Positions 1 to 6,041 of a DNA stretch of 7,533 bases are shown one piece after another. The notes under the pieces were generated by a model, which had not been told where the DNA came from, did no database searches, and saw only the letters and a program-made list of their open reading frames with translations. The first letter of the stretch is position 1; every line of letters begins with the position of its first letter. The stretch is from DATAYF01 sp036272735 (GTDB lineage Bacteria; Chloroflexota; Ktedonobacteria; Ktedonobacterales; Ktedonobacteraceae), in the NCBI GenBank assembly GCA_036272735.1, contig DATAYF010000096.1, positions 1 to 7,533 of the forward strand, read 5' to 3'. A program made the position numbers and the translations under genes.

Positions 1-1
1 C

Positions 2-190
2 CCCAGAGAGACAGTTCGCCCCAGAGGTCCTTTGACAACTGAGTGGCCGGGTTCCAGGCACGCATGCCATGCCTGGGGAAAACATGCTTGGTCGATCAGA
101 ACGCTCCTTTCTCGCAAGCAGTTCGTCTGCCGCTGTGGGACTGGACGGGCCGTTTGTCAGACGGCCCACTCCCTTGCGCAGGCTCGGTGA
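2..190 (+). pseudogene. Decayed 3' end of a TnpB-like gene (IS200/IS605 type)
   Basis: No intact reading frame crosses this stretch, but pieces of translation resemble the C-terminal zinc ribbon of TnpB-type nucleases. In the frame starting at base 2, CHAWGK (65-82) is followed by SRKQFVCRCG (110-139), recalling the usual two Cys pairs with an 'F.C..CG' second half. Each pair is damaged: one Cys position is Trp and the second pair has lost a residue. Another frame gives GENMLGRSERSF (75-110), which also looks like the middle of a zinc ribbon, so at least one frameshift is likely. The first clear stop in the starting frame is at 188-190. Any upstream part lies outside the window. The identification rests on motif resemblance plus the structured tail that follows; the region could be unrelated noncoding DNA. 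Confidence 0.38.
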
Positions 191-284
191 TGGGTCGGTC
201 GTTGAAGCTGAAGCGTGGGCAACCACGAGTTGCGGTGGAGGCCAGACACAAGCCCCCGACTTCAGTCATGGGGTATCTGACAAA
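141..284 (+). ncRNA. OmegaRNA-like structured right end of an IS605-type element
   Basis: The segment carries two hairpins. The first is GGGCCGT (147-153) with ACGGCCC (161-167) around a 7-nt loop, TTGTCAG. The second, at 253-273, has CCCC and GAC on its left arm and GTC and GGGG on its right arm. A 'CCCCGACTTCAGTC.TGGGG'-like hairpin just inside the right end is characteristic of many IS200/IS605 elements, where it serves in end recognition and lies at the 3' end of the TnpB guide RNA. The loop of the first hairpin is fully complementary to bases 276-284 just beyond the second, so a pseudoknot is possible. The exact element end, and hence any guide start, cannot be fixed from this sequence. 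The associated tnpB looks dead, so this is probably a relic. Confidence 0.45.
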
Positions 285-402
285 TACATGCTGTGCATCG
301 TACCATATCGGCAACGCGAGCAACGAACGCAACCGGCCATGAGAGCATTCCTATAAACAGCAGAGACACCTTTCACAGAGGTGCGTCGTGACAACAATAG
401 GT

Positions 403-411
403 TGATATGAT
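403..411 (+). promoter_or_regulatory. Extended -10 promoter for the 89-aa gene
   Basis: TGATATGAT matches the extended -10 pattern TGnTATAAT with one mismatch and lies 51 nt upstream of the start codon at 463. The nearest -35-like hexamer, GTGACA at 388-393, is only 12 nt away, too close for a standard pair, so recognition would rely on the TG extension. Confidence 0.45.
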
Positions 412-462
412 AGTTACAACACCAAAAAGAAAAATTTAGCAACACTGGAGGATGAACGTACT

Positions 463-732
463 ATGACACAACAACAGCCCGAGAACATCGGAAATGTCTC
501 GAATATACAGTCAACGGCCACCCCTAATCCACAGTACGACCTGGTGAGCGTGTTGTACCACTCGCTGGAAGGTGCACAGACGTGCGCTCGCTACGTTGAG
601 GATGCCGGGCAGGAGAACGATAAGGAGCTAGCGCAGTTCTTCATGCAGGTGCAACAGGACGATAACAACCGCGCCGAGCGGGCCAAGCAGCTCTTAGCGC
701 AACGCCTCGGCCGTAGTGGGGTAGTACATTAA
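463..732 (+). CDS. Small conserved-looking helical protein of unknown function (89 aa)
   Basis: This is an 89-residue soluble, strongly charged protein. Residues 1-24 are Gln/Asn/Thr-rich and probably disordered. Residues 25-82 look like two amphipathic helices, YDLVSVLYHSLEGAQTC and ELAQFFMQVQQDD, followed by a charged segment that ends in RAERAKQLLAQRL. The pattern of His33/Glu36 and Glu46 followed by Asp/Glu-rich positions recalls half of a ferritin-like helical bundle, but I cannot show a metal site. Small proteins of this type occur as 'hypothetical protein' in several bacteria; I know no established role. A GGAGG motif (447-451) precedes the ATG by 11 nt, longer than usual. The gene has its own promoter and terminator and appears monocistronic. 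There is no signal peptide or membrane segment. Confidence 0.82.
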   Translation: MTQQQPENIGNVSNIQSTATPNPQYDLVSVLYHSLEGAQTCARYVEDAGQENDKELAQFFMQVQQDDNNRAERAKQLLAQRLGRSGVVH

Positions 733-760
733 CCAGAGCTGCCTCACAACACACACAAGG

Positions 761-793
761 GATGAGCTACCAACAGAGATAGCTCATCTTTTT
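761..793 (+). terminator. Rho-independent terminator of the 89-aa gene
   Basis: GATGAGCTA (761-769) pairs perfectly over 9 bp with TAGCTCATC (780-788) around a 10-nt loop and is followed directly by TTTTT (789-793). It begins 28 nt after the stop codon at 732, a classic intrinsic terminator on the plus strand. Confidence 0.9.
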
Positions 794-860
794 GTGCGCA
801 CTTGTTCGCATAAATATATTTCGATTGCTGCGAAAATCATCGATAAATTGTCATATATAT

Positions 861-947
861 GTACCGATCCAACTGTGAACCACAATTTTATCGTAGGCAC
901 GTATACGTACTGTCCCAACTGTAGGCCCCGATTGATCCTGGGCACGT
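861..947. repeat. Imperfect direct repeat, about 42 bp, period 46, next to the IS
   Basis: Units at 861-902 and 907-947 share about 30 of 42 aligned positions with one single-base gap. They are most alike at their edges: GTAC, CCAACTGT and GGCACGT recur in the same order. The second unit ends one base before the IS inverted repeat. The rest of the gap (794-860) is AT-rich and shows no gene. Confidence 0.5.
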
Positions 948-980
948 GCAATCATGCACTTTAACAAATGAATTCGTACA
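948..980 (+). repeat. Left terminal inverted repeat of the IS630 element
   Basis: This 33-bp repeat begins GCAATCATGCAC and ends in TTCGTACA. It is an exact reverse complement of 2177-2209. Its outer part contains a small internal palindrome (GTGCA at 946-950, TGCAC at 955-959). Confidence 0.95.
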
Positions 981-1035
981 TGGTAAACTGAGAGAAAGAC
1001 CATTGAGTGATGAGCATTCTCTAGGAGGTAGAGCG

Positions 1036-2176
1036 ATGCCAGGTTGCAAACATCTTCTCTTGAGTGAGGCGCAAATCCAGGAACTGACCCGGACTCGCGA
1101 CCAGCATCCCAAGCCGCATCTGCGCACCAAAGCGGCCGCACTCTTAAAAGTGTGGCAAGCAGACTCCATTCGGCACGTCGCCCGCACCGGTCTCCTCAAG
1201 CCAGTGTGTGCCGAAACGATCTGTGAGTGGATCAAGCGCTACCAACGCCAAGGACTCGACGGCTGGCACATCCAACCGGGACGCGGGCGCAAGCCCGTTT
1301 TTTCCCCCTCGGCATGAGAGCATCGAGACCGCTGCTGCCGAGATAAAAGAGGATGGTGCATCGCAGTCCCAGGCTCTATGGATTGCCCTTTTCCCGCTGG
1401 AGTTTGTGGAGCATCCGGGCGATCCTCTCGGTGCTCGGGGATCGCTCAGGAGAGTGCCTGATCAGCTTGCCAGGACTGCACCAGGACTGCACCAGGACTG
1501 CACCAGCGCTTGAAACGCTTACGCATTCGCTAGAAGCGCGGACGCGTCCCGGTCCATTCCCGGGATCTGTGCTATGATCATCAAGATGGCCATGATCCGA
1601 CAAGCCCAGGCCCTTTCTCATGCGGAGCCAGAGCGGTTCCCTTTTCTCTTTGAGGATGAGGTCACCTATTATCGACGTCCGCGTTTGGGCAGCGTCTACG
1701 GGGGGATTGGGCAGCGAGGAACCCAGGCGCGCCAATTTCCCGGCCCCAATACCCGACGGCGAATTGCCGGCTGCGTCGATATCCACACCGGAGCGGTCAT
1801 TACCTGGCAACGCTCGACCTTCATCGTTCCGGAATTGTTCAATTTCCTGCGGCATGTGGAGCGGGAGTATCCCAACGCCAAGACCATCACGATTGCCTGG
1901 GACAATTGGGAGAATCATGTCCACCCCTACGTTCCCGAAGCGTTGCAAGCCTGTGGCAGCCGCATCCGCTTGTTGTCCTTACCGACCTACGCCCCGTGGA
2001 CCAATCCCATTGAAAAGGTGTGGCTCAAACTCGACCGGGAGGTGCTCGATCAGCATCCCTATGGCAATGATTGGCAAGGGCTCAAGCAAGCGGTGGAGTA
2101 CTGGTTCCAGCAGACGCGCCAGGGATCAATGGATCTCTTGCGCTTCATTGGACTCGCTCCACCTGAGCATTCTCCC
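1036..2176 (+). pseudogene. IS630-family DDE transposase, broken by frameshifts and a stop
   Basis: AGGAGG (1023-1028) sits 7 nt before the ATG at 1036. The first frame encodes a helix-turn-helix region and stops at 1315-1317. Reading continues piecewise: RHESIETAAAEIKE (from 1310), then VHRSPRLYGLPFSRWSLWSI (from 1356), then LKRLRIR (1510-1530), a TAG at 1531-1533 where an aromatic residue is expected, KRGR, and from 1586 the catalytic core. Each junction is explained by a +1 change: a base in the T/C run 1298-1309, G1352, 22 extra bases at 1485-1506, and G1585. Catalytic candidates are Asp at 1655-1657 in FEDEV, Asp in WDNW (1904-1906) and Glu in NPIEKVW (2015-2017). The last frame has no stop before the right inverted repeat and runs out of the element, so the normal C-terminus is also lost or altered. 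No functional product is expected. Confidence 0.88.
1472..1504 (+). repeat. 11-bp tandem repeat, three perfect copies, inside the transposase
   Basis: The unit AGGACTGCACC occurs three times without a mismatch. Removing two units (22 bp) rejoins GLHQ directly to RLKRLRIR, giving a sensible IS630 reading. The expansion is therefore a likely cause of one frameshift. Confidence 0.92.
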
Positions 2177-2209
2177 TGTACGAATTCATTTGTTAAAGTG
2201 CATGATTGC
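2177..2209 (-). repeat. Right terminal inverted repeat of the IS630 element
   Basis: An exact 33-bp reverse complement of the left end at 948-980. It lies 49 nt before the start codon of the next gene and probably contributes promoter bases to it. Confidence 0.95.
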
Positions 2210-2223
2210 GCCAGTGGTACAAT
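2193..2223 (+). promoter_or_regulatory. Possible hybrid promoter at the IS end
   Basis: TACAAT (2218-2223) is a good -10 hexamer just outside the IS. With a 19-nt spacer the matching -35 is TTAAAG (2193-2198), which lies in the right inverted repeat and matches the consensus at only three positions. The -10 is 35 nt upstream of the ATG at 2259, a normal distance. The -35 half is weak. Confidence 0.4.
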
Positions 2224-2258
2224 ACAAAAATCACAATTCATGAACAAAAGGAGAAAAG

Positions 2259-3044
2259 ATGGCGCTACGTATCATGAGCTACAACATCTGGAAAGGCGGC
2301 GAAGAACGCCTGCCACACATTGCACAGGTTATCCAGCAACAGCAGCCCGACGTTGTGGCACTGCTGGAAGCGAACAGCCGCGAAAACGCCGAACAACTCG
2401 CCACCCAGCTACATATGCAGCTTATTTTTGGCGAGTCCAACGGCAAATCTCATGTGGCCTGGCTGAGCCGCCTCCCTGTGGTGCACACAGAGAACTACAA
2501 GCTACCAATATTGCACAAAACGCTGCTCGAAATTGAAATTTCCTGGGGCAATACCACCAATACCACCAATACCACCAATACCACCCTACCACTCTTCGCG
2601 ACGCACCTGCGGGCCGGTCGTTGGGAGGACGATGAGCACTACCGCGTCTCGGAATTACGCGCCATTTTAGAGGTACTTGCACATTTTCGTGAGCGCCCAC
2701 ACGCGATTATGGGTGATCTCAACTCCATTCATCCCCAGGATCAAACGGGCAAGCATATCGTTTTACCCGCCAGGGCGTCAATTCCCACGGAAGCAGAGGA
2801 GCAACGACTACCCCGACTTGCCATTCCCGAATTGCTCAACGCCGGTTACGTCGATTGCTATAGGAAATTGCATCCCCACGAGCAGGATTACACCTTCAAA
2901 TTGCCGCAACCGTGGCTCCGGCTGGACTACCTTTTCGCGACACCATCACTGGCCGAGCACCTACAGCAATGCGAGGTGGTCACCAGCGCGGAGGCCAGGG
3001 TAGCCTCGGACCACCTCCCCATCTGGGCGGAATTTGCTGATTAG
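2259..3044 (+). CDS. Endonuclease/exonuclease/phosphatase-fold protein
   Basis: This 261-aa cytoplasmic protein has the EEP (DNase I-like) fold, whose members are metal-dependent phosphoesterases acting on nucleic acids, phospholipids or inositol phosphates. The signature motifs occur in order: SYNIW (7-11), catalytic Glu37 in LLEAN, THL (115-117), GDLNS (152-156) with the Asp/Asn pair, LDYLF (222-226) and SDH (250-252) with the general-base His. All catalytic positions are present, so the enzyme should be active; the substrate cannot be read from sequence. There is no signal peptide. AAGGAG (2248-2253) lies 5 nt before the ATG, which fixes the start. An in-frame 36-bp repeat codes for (NTT)4 at residues 98-109, in a loop just before the THL strand. 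The gene is monocistronic, begins 49 nt after an IS630 end, and ends 31 nt from the convergent DUF1275 gene with no obvious terminator between. Confidence 0.9.
   Translation: MALRIMSYNIWKGGEERLPHIAQVIQQQQPDVVALLEANSRENAEQLATQLHMQLIFGESNGKSHVAWLSRLPVVHTENYKLPILHKTLLEIEISWGNTTNTTNTTNTTLPLFATHLRAGRWEDDEHYRVSELRAILEVLAHFRERPHAIMGDLNSIHPQDQTGKHIVLPARASIPTEAEEQRLPRLAIPELLNAGYVDCYRKLHPHEQDYTFKLPQPWLRLDYLFATPSLAEHLQQCEVVTSAEARVASDHLPIWAEFAD
2550..2585 (+). repeat. In-frame 9-bp tandem repeat, four perfect copies
   Basis: The unit AATACCACC repeats four times without a mismatch and encodes Asn-Thr-Thr four times (residues 98-109 of the EEP-fold protein). Because the unit is a multiple of three, copy-number changes would lengthen or shorten the protein without breaking the frame. 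Confidence 0.96.
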
Positions 3045-3075
3045 AGCGATAACATGCGGCTCAAACTCAAAGGTG

Positions 3076-3819
3076 CTAACGAAATACTAAATCAAGCGCG
3101 ACCAGGGCGACGGCAGCAATAGGCAACCAGATCACTGCTACCGGAAAATGCTCCTCACCGACAGCACCGGCAACGGTAGCAAAAAGATAAATACCCCACA
3201 TCAGTGCTTGTACATGTAATAGTTGCTTTTTTGGACTGGCATCCTCCTGCGGCACATGCGTTACCGGGCGCACACGCTGTGCAATGCCAGCAAAAAAGCT
3301 CGTTAGCGTGCCGGTAATATACGTTGTTGTGATACCCGCCAGGCCATAATAGCGAACAATTGTGCTTTGTAAACCCATAGCGATGGCGGCAAGCACAATC
3401 ATCACATCAACAGCATTCGCTGATGGTTTGGTCCCGGTCAAGAGCCAGGCCGAGGCAAAAATGAGGAGCACGACGAACTCAGTGACCATGGCAGTTGTAA
3501 TATGCGGTATCCAACCAGAACGCCCGCGACCGCGCTCGGTGATTAACGTACAGATAAATACCCCCAAACAAAAGCCGAGCAAGGCAATGGCAGTACGTAG
3601 GATGGCAGGGAATTCCAAGCGCGCAAGGTTGATACCCAGTAACACTGTATTGCCGGTCATATTCGCCGGAAAGACACGACCAAGCCCTAAAAAACTGATA
3701 GCATCGAAGCACCCTCCTGCCCACGCCAGCAGATAGATGTGTGCATCGCGTTCTTCAGTAGGAAGAGCTTGCAAATGCTCTTTATGTATTCTGTTGCTAA
3801 TACCCCTCAAACGCAGCAT
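3076..3819 (-). CDS. DUF1275 (YoaK-family) integral membrane protein
   Basis: This 247-aa protein has about six to seven hydrophobic segments, roughly at residues 27-46, 54-66, 72-93, 110-128, 136-155, 162-180 and 204-245. The family hallmark is clear near the N-terminus: AGGCFDAISFLGLGRVF (34-50) followed directly by ANMTGNTVLLG (52-62). DUF1275 proteins are widespread inner-membrane proteins of unproven function, sometimes suggested to be transporters, so no substrate is proposed. The ATG at 3819 is preceded on the minus strand by AAGGAAG (3830-3824) at 4 nt. A hydrophilic linker (about 181-203) separates the last segments. The gene stands alone, convergent with the EEP-fold gene; its upstream side (3820-3929) holds no gene and no confident promoter. 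Confidence 0.9.
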   Translation of the reverse strand: MLRLRGISNRIHKEHLQALPTEERDAHIYLLAWAGGCFDAISFLGLGRVFPANMTGNTVLLGINLARLEFPAILRTAIALLGFCLGVFICTLITERGRGRSGWIPHITTAMVTEFVVLLIFASAWLLTGTKPSANAVDVMIVLAAIAMGLQSTIVRYYGLAGITTTYITGTLTSFFAGIAQRVRPVTHVPQEDASPKKQLLHVQALMWGIYLFATVAGAVGEEHFPVAVIWLPIAAVALVALDLVFR

Positions 3820-3929
3820 AGAGCTTCCTTCCGTTCACCGCACAATGTCCACAAGCATAGAACCAGCAAAACACAAGCCATAGGCGCTCAAACAGGTCAC
3901 GAATAAGGATCATTGATCGTAGCACACAT

Positions 3930-4181
3930 AGTCATATCGATACATTTCAGTTTACCGCCTCTATTTGCAAATAGAGGCGGTAAACTGAAGACACTTCGCC
4001 GTATGATGGTTGACGCCCGTGGGCAGTCGAAGTGAGCAAAAAAGTCACCTCCTGAGAGAGCGCAAACGGCCTCTTGAGCCGTACGAGACATTTCCTGCTT
4101 CCTGTTTTTTGCTCAAGTTGACTGCCCACCCCTTTCAAACATCATGTGGCGAGGTGTCAACTGAAATGTATCGATATGACT
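3930..4181. mobile_element. Foldback (MITE-like) element, about 252 bp
   Basis: Perfect 23-bp inverted ends (3930-3952 and 4159-4181) begin AGTCATATCGAT. The similarity continues inward along both arms: GACACTTCGCCGTATGATG (left) against GACACCTCGCCACATGATG (right, reversed), then GTGGGCAGTC (4019-4028 with 4120-4129), GAGCAAAAAA (4034-4043 with 4105-4114), and finally ACGGC/GCCGT (4066-4070, 4078-4082) around a 7-nt tip loop. The whole unit can fold into one long imperfect hairpin. It has no credible protein, so it would need a transposase in trans. No clear target duplication is visible: the left flank ends CAT and the right flank starts TAT. It fills the gap between the isomerase stop codon and the DUF1275 upstream region. 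The mobilising family is unknown, and the ends do not match those of the IS630 copy in this window. Confidence 0.82.
3946..3989. repeat. 44-bp perfect palindrome in the left arm of the foldback element
   Basis: The two 22-bp halves (3946-3967 and 3968-3989) are exact reverse complements with no spacer, centred on TTTGCAAA. Compared with the right arm of the element, the left arm has about 38 extra bases that make up most of this palindrome, so it appears to be an arm-specific insertion or expansion. Confidence 0.93.
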
Positions 4182-4954
4182 TATCCAGCAATAGCACTAT
4201 TGCAGACATCGAAAGCCTGCTGTAGTGCCATTCTCACATCTCCTACAGGCACAAACTCCTGCCCCAGGTAGCCATCAAAACCTGTCTCGATGATCGCTCG
4301 AACAATGGCCGGATAATTAATCTCTTGTCGATCATCAAGCTCATGTCGTCCCGGATTACCCGCCGTATGATAGTGCGCAATAGCAGGATGATGCGCGCGA
4401 ATCGTACGGATGATATCCCCCTCCATAATTTGCATGTGGTAAATATCGTACAACAGTTTCACCCGTGGCGAGTCAACCAGTTGGCAGACCTTAACGCCCC
4501 ACTGGGTGTGATCACATTGATAGTCTGGATGGTCTACCTTACTATTCAACAATTCCATCACCAACGTGACACCCGCTTGTTCAGCAACCCTGGCGACACG
4601 CCGCAATCCCTCGGCGGTAATCTCCGCACCCTCCCGATCGTCCTGACCATTGCGATTGCCGCTGAAGACGATCAGGTTGGGTATCTGCCACTGCTCAGCC
4701 AGCGCAATGAGTTCCAACAGTTCCTTCTCAATGCGCGCATGGTTCTCACGTCGGTTCAGTCCTTCAGTGATAGATTGGTGTCCATTGACTGCGGTAATAT
4801 GCAGGCCGTGCTCTTTGAGCATAGGCCAGTACTGCTGTCCGACCAGGTCAACGCCTGTGTAGCCGATATCAACAAGCATGCTCGCCAGTTGCTCCGGAGT
4901 CAAACCACACTGCTCAATACACCACCAGGATACTGATTGCTTGATATGCTTCAT
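4181..4954 (-). CDS. Hydroxypyruvate isomerase-like TIM-barrel sugar isomerase/epimerase
   Basis: This 257-aa cytoplasmic enzyme belongs to the xylose-isomerase-like TIM-barrel superfamily, closest in motifs to the hydroxypyruvate isomerase (Hyi) group. Diagnostic stretches are LVMELLN (131-137), KLLYDIYHMQIMEGD (166-180), HYHTAGNPGRHE (194-205) and GYLGQEFVP (228-236). Likely metal ligands, by analogy with sugar epimerases of the fold, are Glu134, Asp170, His196 and Glu233; all are present. The length fits Hyi proteins (about 258 aa). I chose the ATG at 4954 because AGGAAGGAAA lies just upstream and the N-terminus (KHIKQSVSWWC) is where the fold begins; an upstream in-frame extension would overlap the preceding dehydrogenase and looks random. 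It is the last gene of the operon, 19 nt after the stop of that dehydrogenase. The final base of its TAA stop is the outermost base of the foldback element. The true substrate could be hydroxypyruvate or another ketose. Confidence 0.88.
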   Translation of the reverse strand: MKHIKQSVSWWCIEQCGLTPEQLASMLVDIGYTGVDLVGQQYWPMLKEHGLHITAVNGHQSITEGLNRRENHARIEKELLELIALAEQWQIPNLIVFSGNRNGQDDREGAEITAEGLRRVARVAEQAGVTLVMELLNSKVDHPDYQCDHTQWGVKVCQLVDSPRVKLLYDIYHMQIMEGDIIRTIRAHHPAIAHYHTAGNPGRHELDDRQEINYPAIVRAIIETGFDGYLGQEFVPVGDVRMALQQAFDVCNSAIAG

Positions 4955-4973
4955 GTTGTCTTTCCTTCCTTGC

Positions 4974-5990
4974 CTACTCAGAGAGGCGCGTCCAGTCGAA
5001 AATAACCCCCATGGCGCTCGCACGATTCTCAAGCAGCGTCGTATAGGCCTGCTCAGCTTCAAGAGGCGCATAGCGATGCGTGACCAGGTCGGAGACCCGC
5101 ATGTCGCCGCGTTGCAGATACGTGAAGAACAATCGAGCCATGCGCTGGTGGCTCCAGTAGGCATGGTCGGTTGAGGTGGCCGGTGGATTCGTATCGTGCG
5201 CTCCAACAATAGTAAGGCCACGCGTGATCACGTTACCGGTCAAGTGTTGACCAGAGGGGGTACCAGTATCCCCAAGCAAGACCAGGCGACCAAAGCGCCG
5301 CAAAAGCTGCTGAGCGGATTCGAAGACGACAGCTGCCCCCGTCACATCATACACAACGTCCGCACCATTGCCATCGGTCAGATCAAAAATGGTATCACGT
5401 GCACGGGCAGCGTCCATCGCCAGCACCGTCGTGGCACCGTGTTCCTTCGCCATCGCCAGCCGTGGCCCGGCAACGTCTACTGCGATGACGTGACGAGCGC
5501 CCGATAAGCGTGCGTATTGAACCACAAGCTGACCAAGTAAGCCTAAACCGATCACCACAACGCTATCTCCCAAACGATGCTCGGCTCGACGCACGCCGTT
5601 CTGCACGATGTTGGCGAGGCCAAACCAGGTCGCATCCTCATCGGATACACCATCTGGTATACGATAAATTTCCGAGGCTGACGCCAGGCAATACTGTTGA
5701 TGCGATTTTCTCAGGGCAACACGCTCCCCCACGCGTACCGAATTAGCGTGCTCACCTATCGCCACGACACGTCCAACCAGGCTATAGCCGGGCGTAAAGG
5801 GATAATGAACCCACCGATCCCAATGCGAGTTCGGTTCGAACAAACGACTCAGGCAAATCGTCTCGGTCCCGGTGCTAATCAACGTCTTGCTCGTTTGCAC
5901 GAGGACCTGGTCAGGGCCTGGATCCGCGATTTCGATGTCGCGCATAGTAACCTGATTTAAGCCAGTAAAGAAAATGCTTTGTGATTGCAC
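4974..5990 (-). CDS. Medium-chain dehydrogenase lacking the usual zinc ligands
   Basis: This 338-aa MDR-superfamily oxidoreductase has a GroES-like N-terminal domain (about 1-135) and a Rossmann domain with VIGLGLLGQ (146-154) and an acidic Asp172 after the second strand, which favours NAD over NADP. It departs from zinc alcohol dehydrogenases. The usual 'CGTD' becomes STGTE (39-43), the usual 'GHE' becomes GYS (68-70), and the four-Cys structural-zinc lobe is absent. STGTE plus PGYSLVGRV is typical of the branch that includes the bacteriochlorophyllide dehydrogenase BchC and uncharacterised relatives. The annotation is oxidoreductase of unknown substrate; nothing here suggests chlorophyll synthesis. 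The start is GTG at 5990: AAAGGA (6004-5999 on the minus strand) lies 8 nt upstream, and the next in-frame ATG is codon 16, inside the first strand. It is the middle gene of a three-gene operon, 51 nt after the first gene and 19 nt before the isomerase. Confidence 0.88.
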   Translation of the reverse strand: MQSQSIFFTGLNQVTMRDIEIADPGPDQVLVQTSKTLISTGTETICLSRLFEPNSHWDRWVHYPFTPGYSLVGRVVAIGEHANSVRVGERVALRKSHQQYCLASASEIYRIPDGVSDEDATWFGLANIVQNGVRRAEHRLGDSVVVIGLGLLGQLVVQYARLSGARHVIAVDVAGPRLAMAKEHGATTVLAMDAARARDTIFDLTDGNGADVVYDVTGAAVVFESAQQLLRRFGRLVLLGDTGTPSGQHLTGNVITRGLTIVGAHDTNPPATSTDHAYWSHQRMARLFFTYLQRGDMRVSDLVTHRYAPLEAEQAYTTLLENRASAMGVIFDWTRLSE

Positions 5991-6041
5991 ACAACCAATC
6001 CTTTCACATACACGAATATATAAATACGCTATTGGAGCAGG

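Larger units (their letters stand above)
948..2209 (+). mobile_element. IS630-family insertion sequence, complete ends, inactive
   Basis: The element spans about 1.26 kb between perfect 33-bp inverted repeats and holds one broken IS630-type transposase read rightwards. Family assignment rests on the transposase: an N-terminal helix-turn-helix region and a DDE core with FEDEV, WDNW and APWTNPIEKVW motifs. IS630 elements move by cut-and-paste and normally duplicate a TA dinucleotide. No clear TA pair flanks the repeats here (left CACGT, right GCCAG), so the true tips may lie a few bases outward or the flanks have changed. A possible transposase promoter is an extended -10, TGGTAAACT (981-989), with a weak -35 at 960-965 inside the left repeat. 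The perfect ends mean the copy could still be mobilised in trans, although its own transposase looks dead. Confidence 0.88.

Noticed and set aside
43..356. Overlapping 78-99 aa open frames at the left edge
   Set aside because: None has a ribosome site or coherent protein character; they run through the hairpins of the IS605-like tail and are better explained as noncoding.
2210..2536. Transposase frame running past the right inverted repeat into the EEP gene (a fusion protein)
   Set aside because: The extension is out of frame with a well-supported gene and begins beyond the IS end; it reflects loss of the transposase stop, not a real fusion.
3045..3075. Shared terminator between the convergent EEP and DUF1275 genes
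   Set aside because: Only a 4-bp GAGC/GCTC pairing is visible and there is no T run.
3897..4225. Three 63-71 aa frames within and around the foldback element, one with a perfect AGGAGGTGA (4053-4045, minus strand) before a TTG
   Set aside because: They lie in inverted-repeat DNA, mirror one another across the hairpin, and resemble no protein; the ribosome-site-like match is probably chance.
4955..5221. N-terminal extension of the isomerase to a start at 5221
   Set aside because: The added 89 residues overlap the dehydrogenase gene and look random; the ATG at 4954 has a ribosome site and gives the normal family length.
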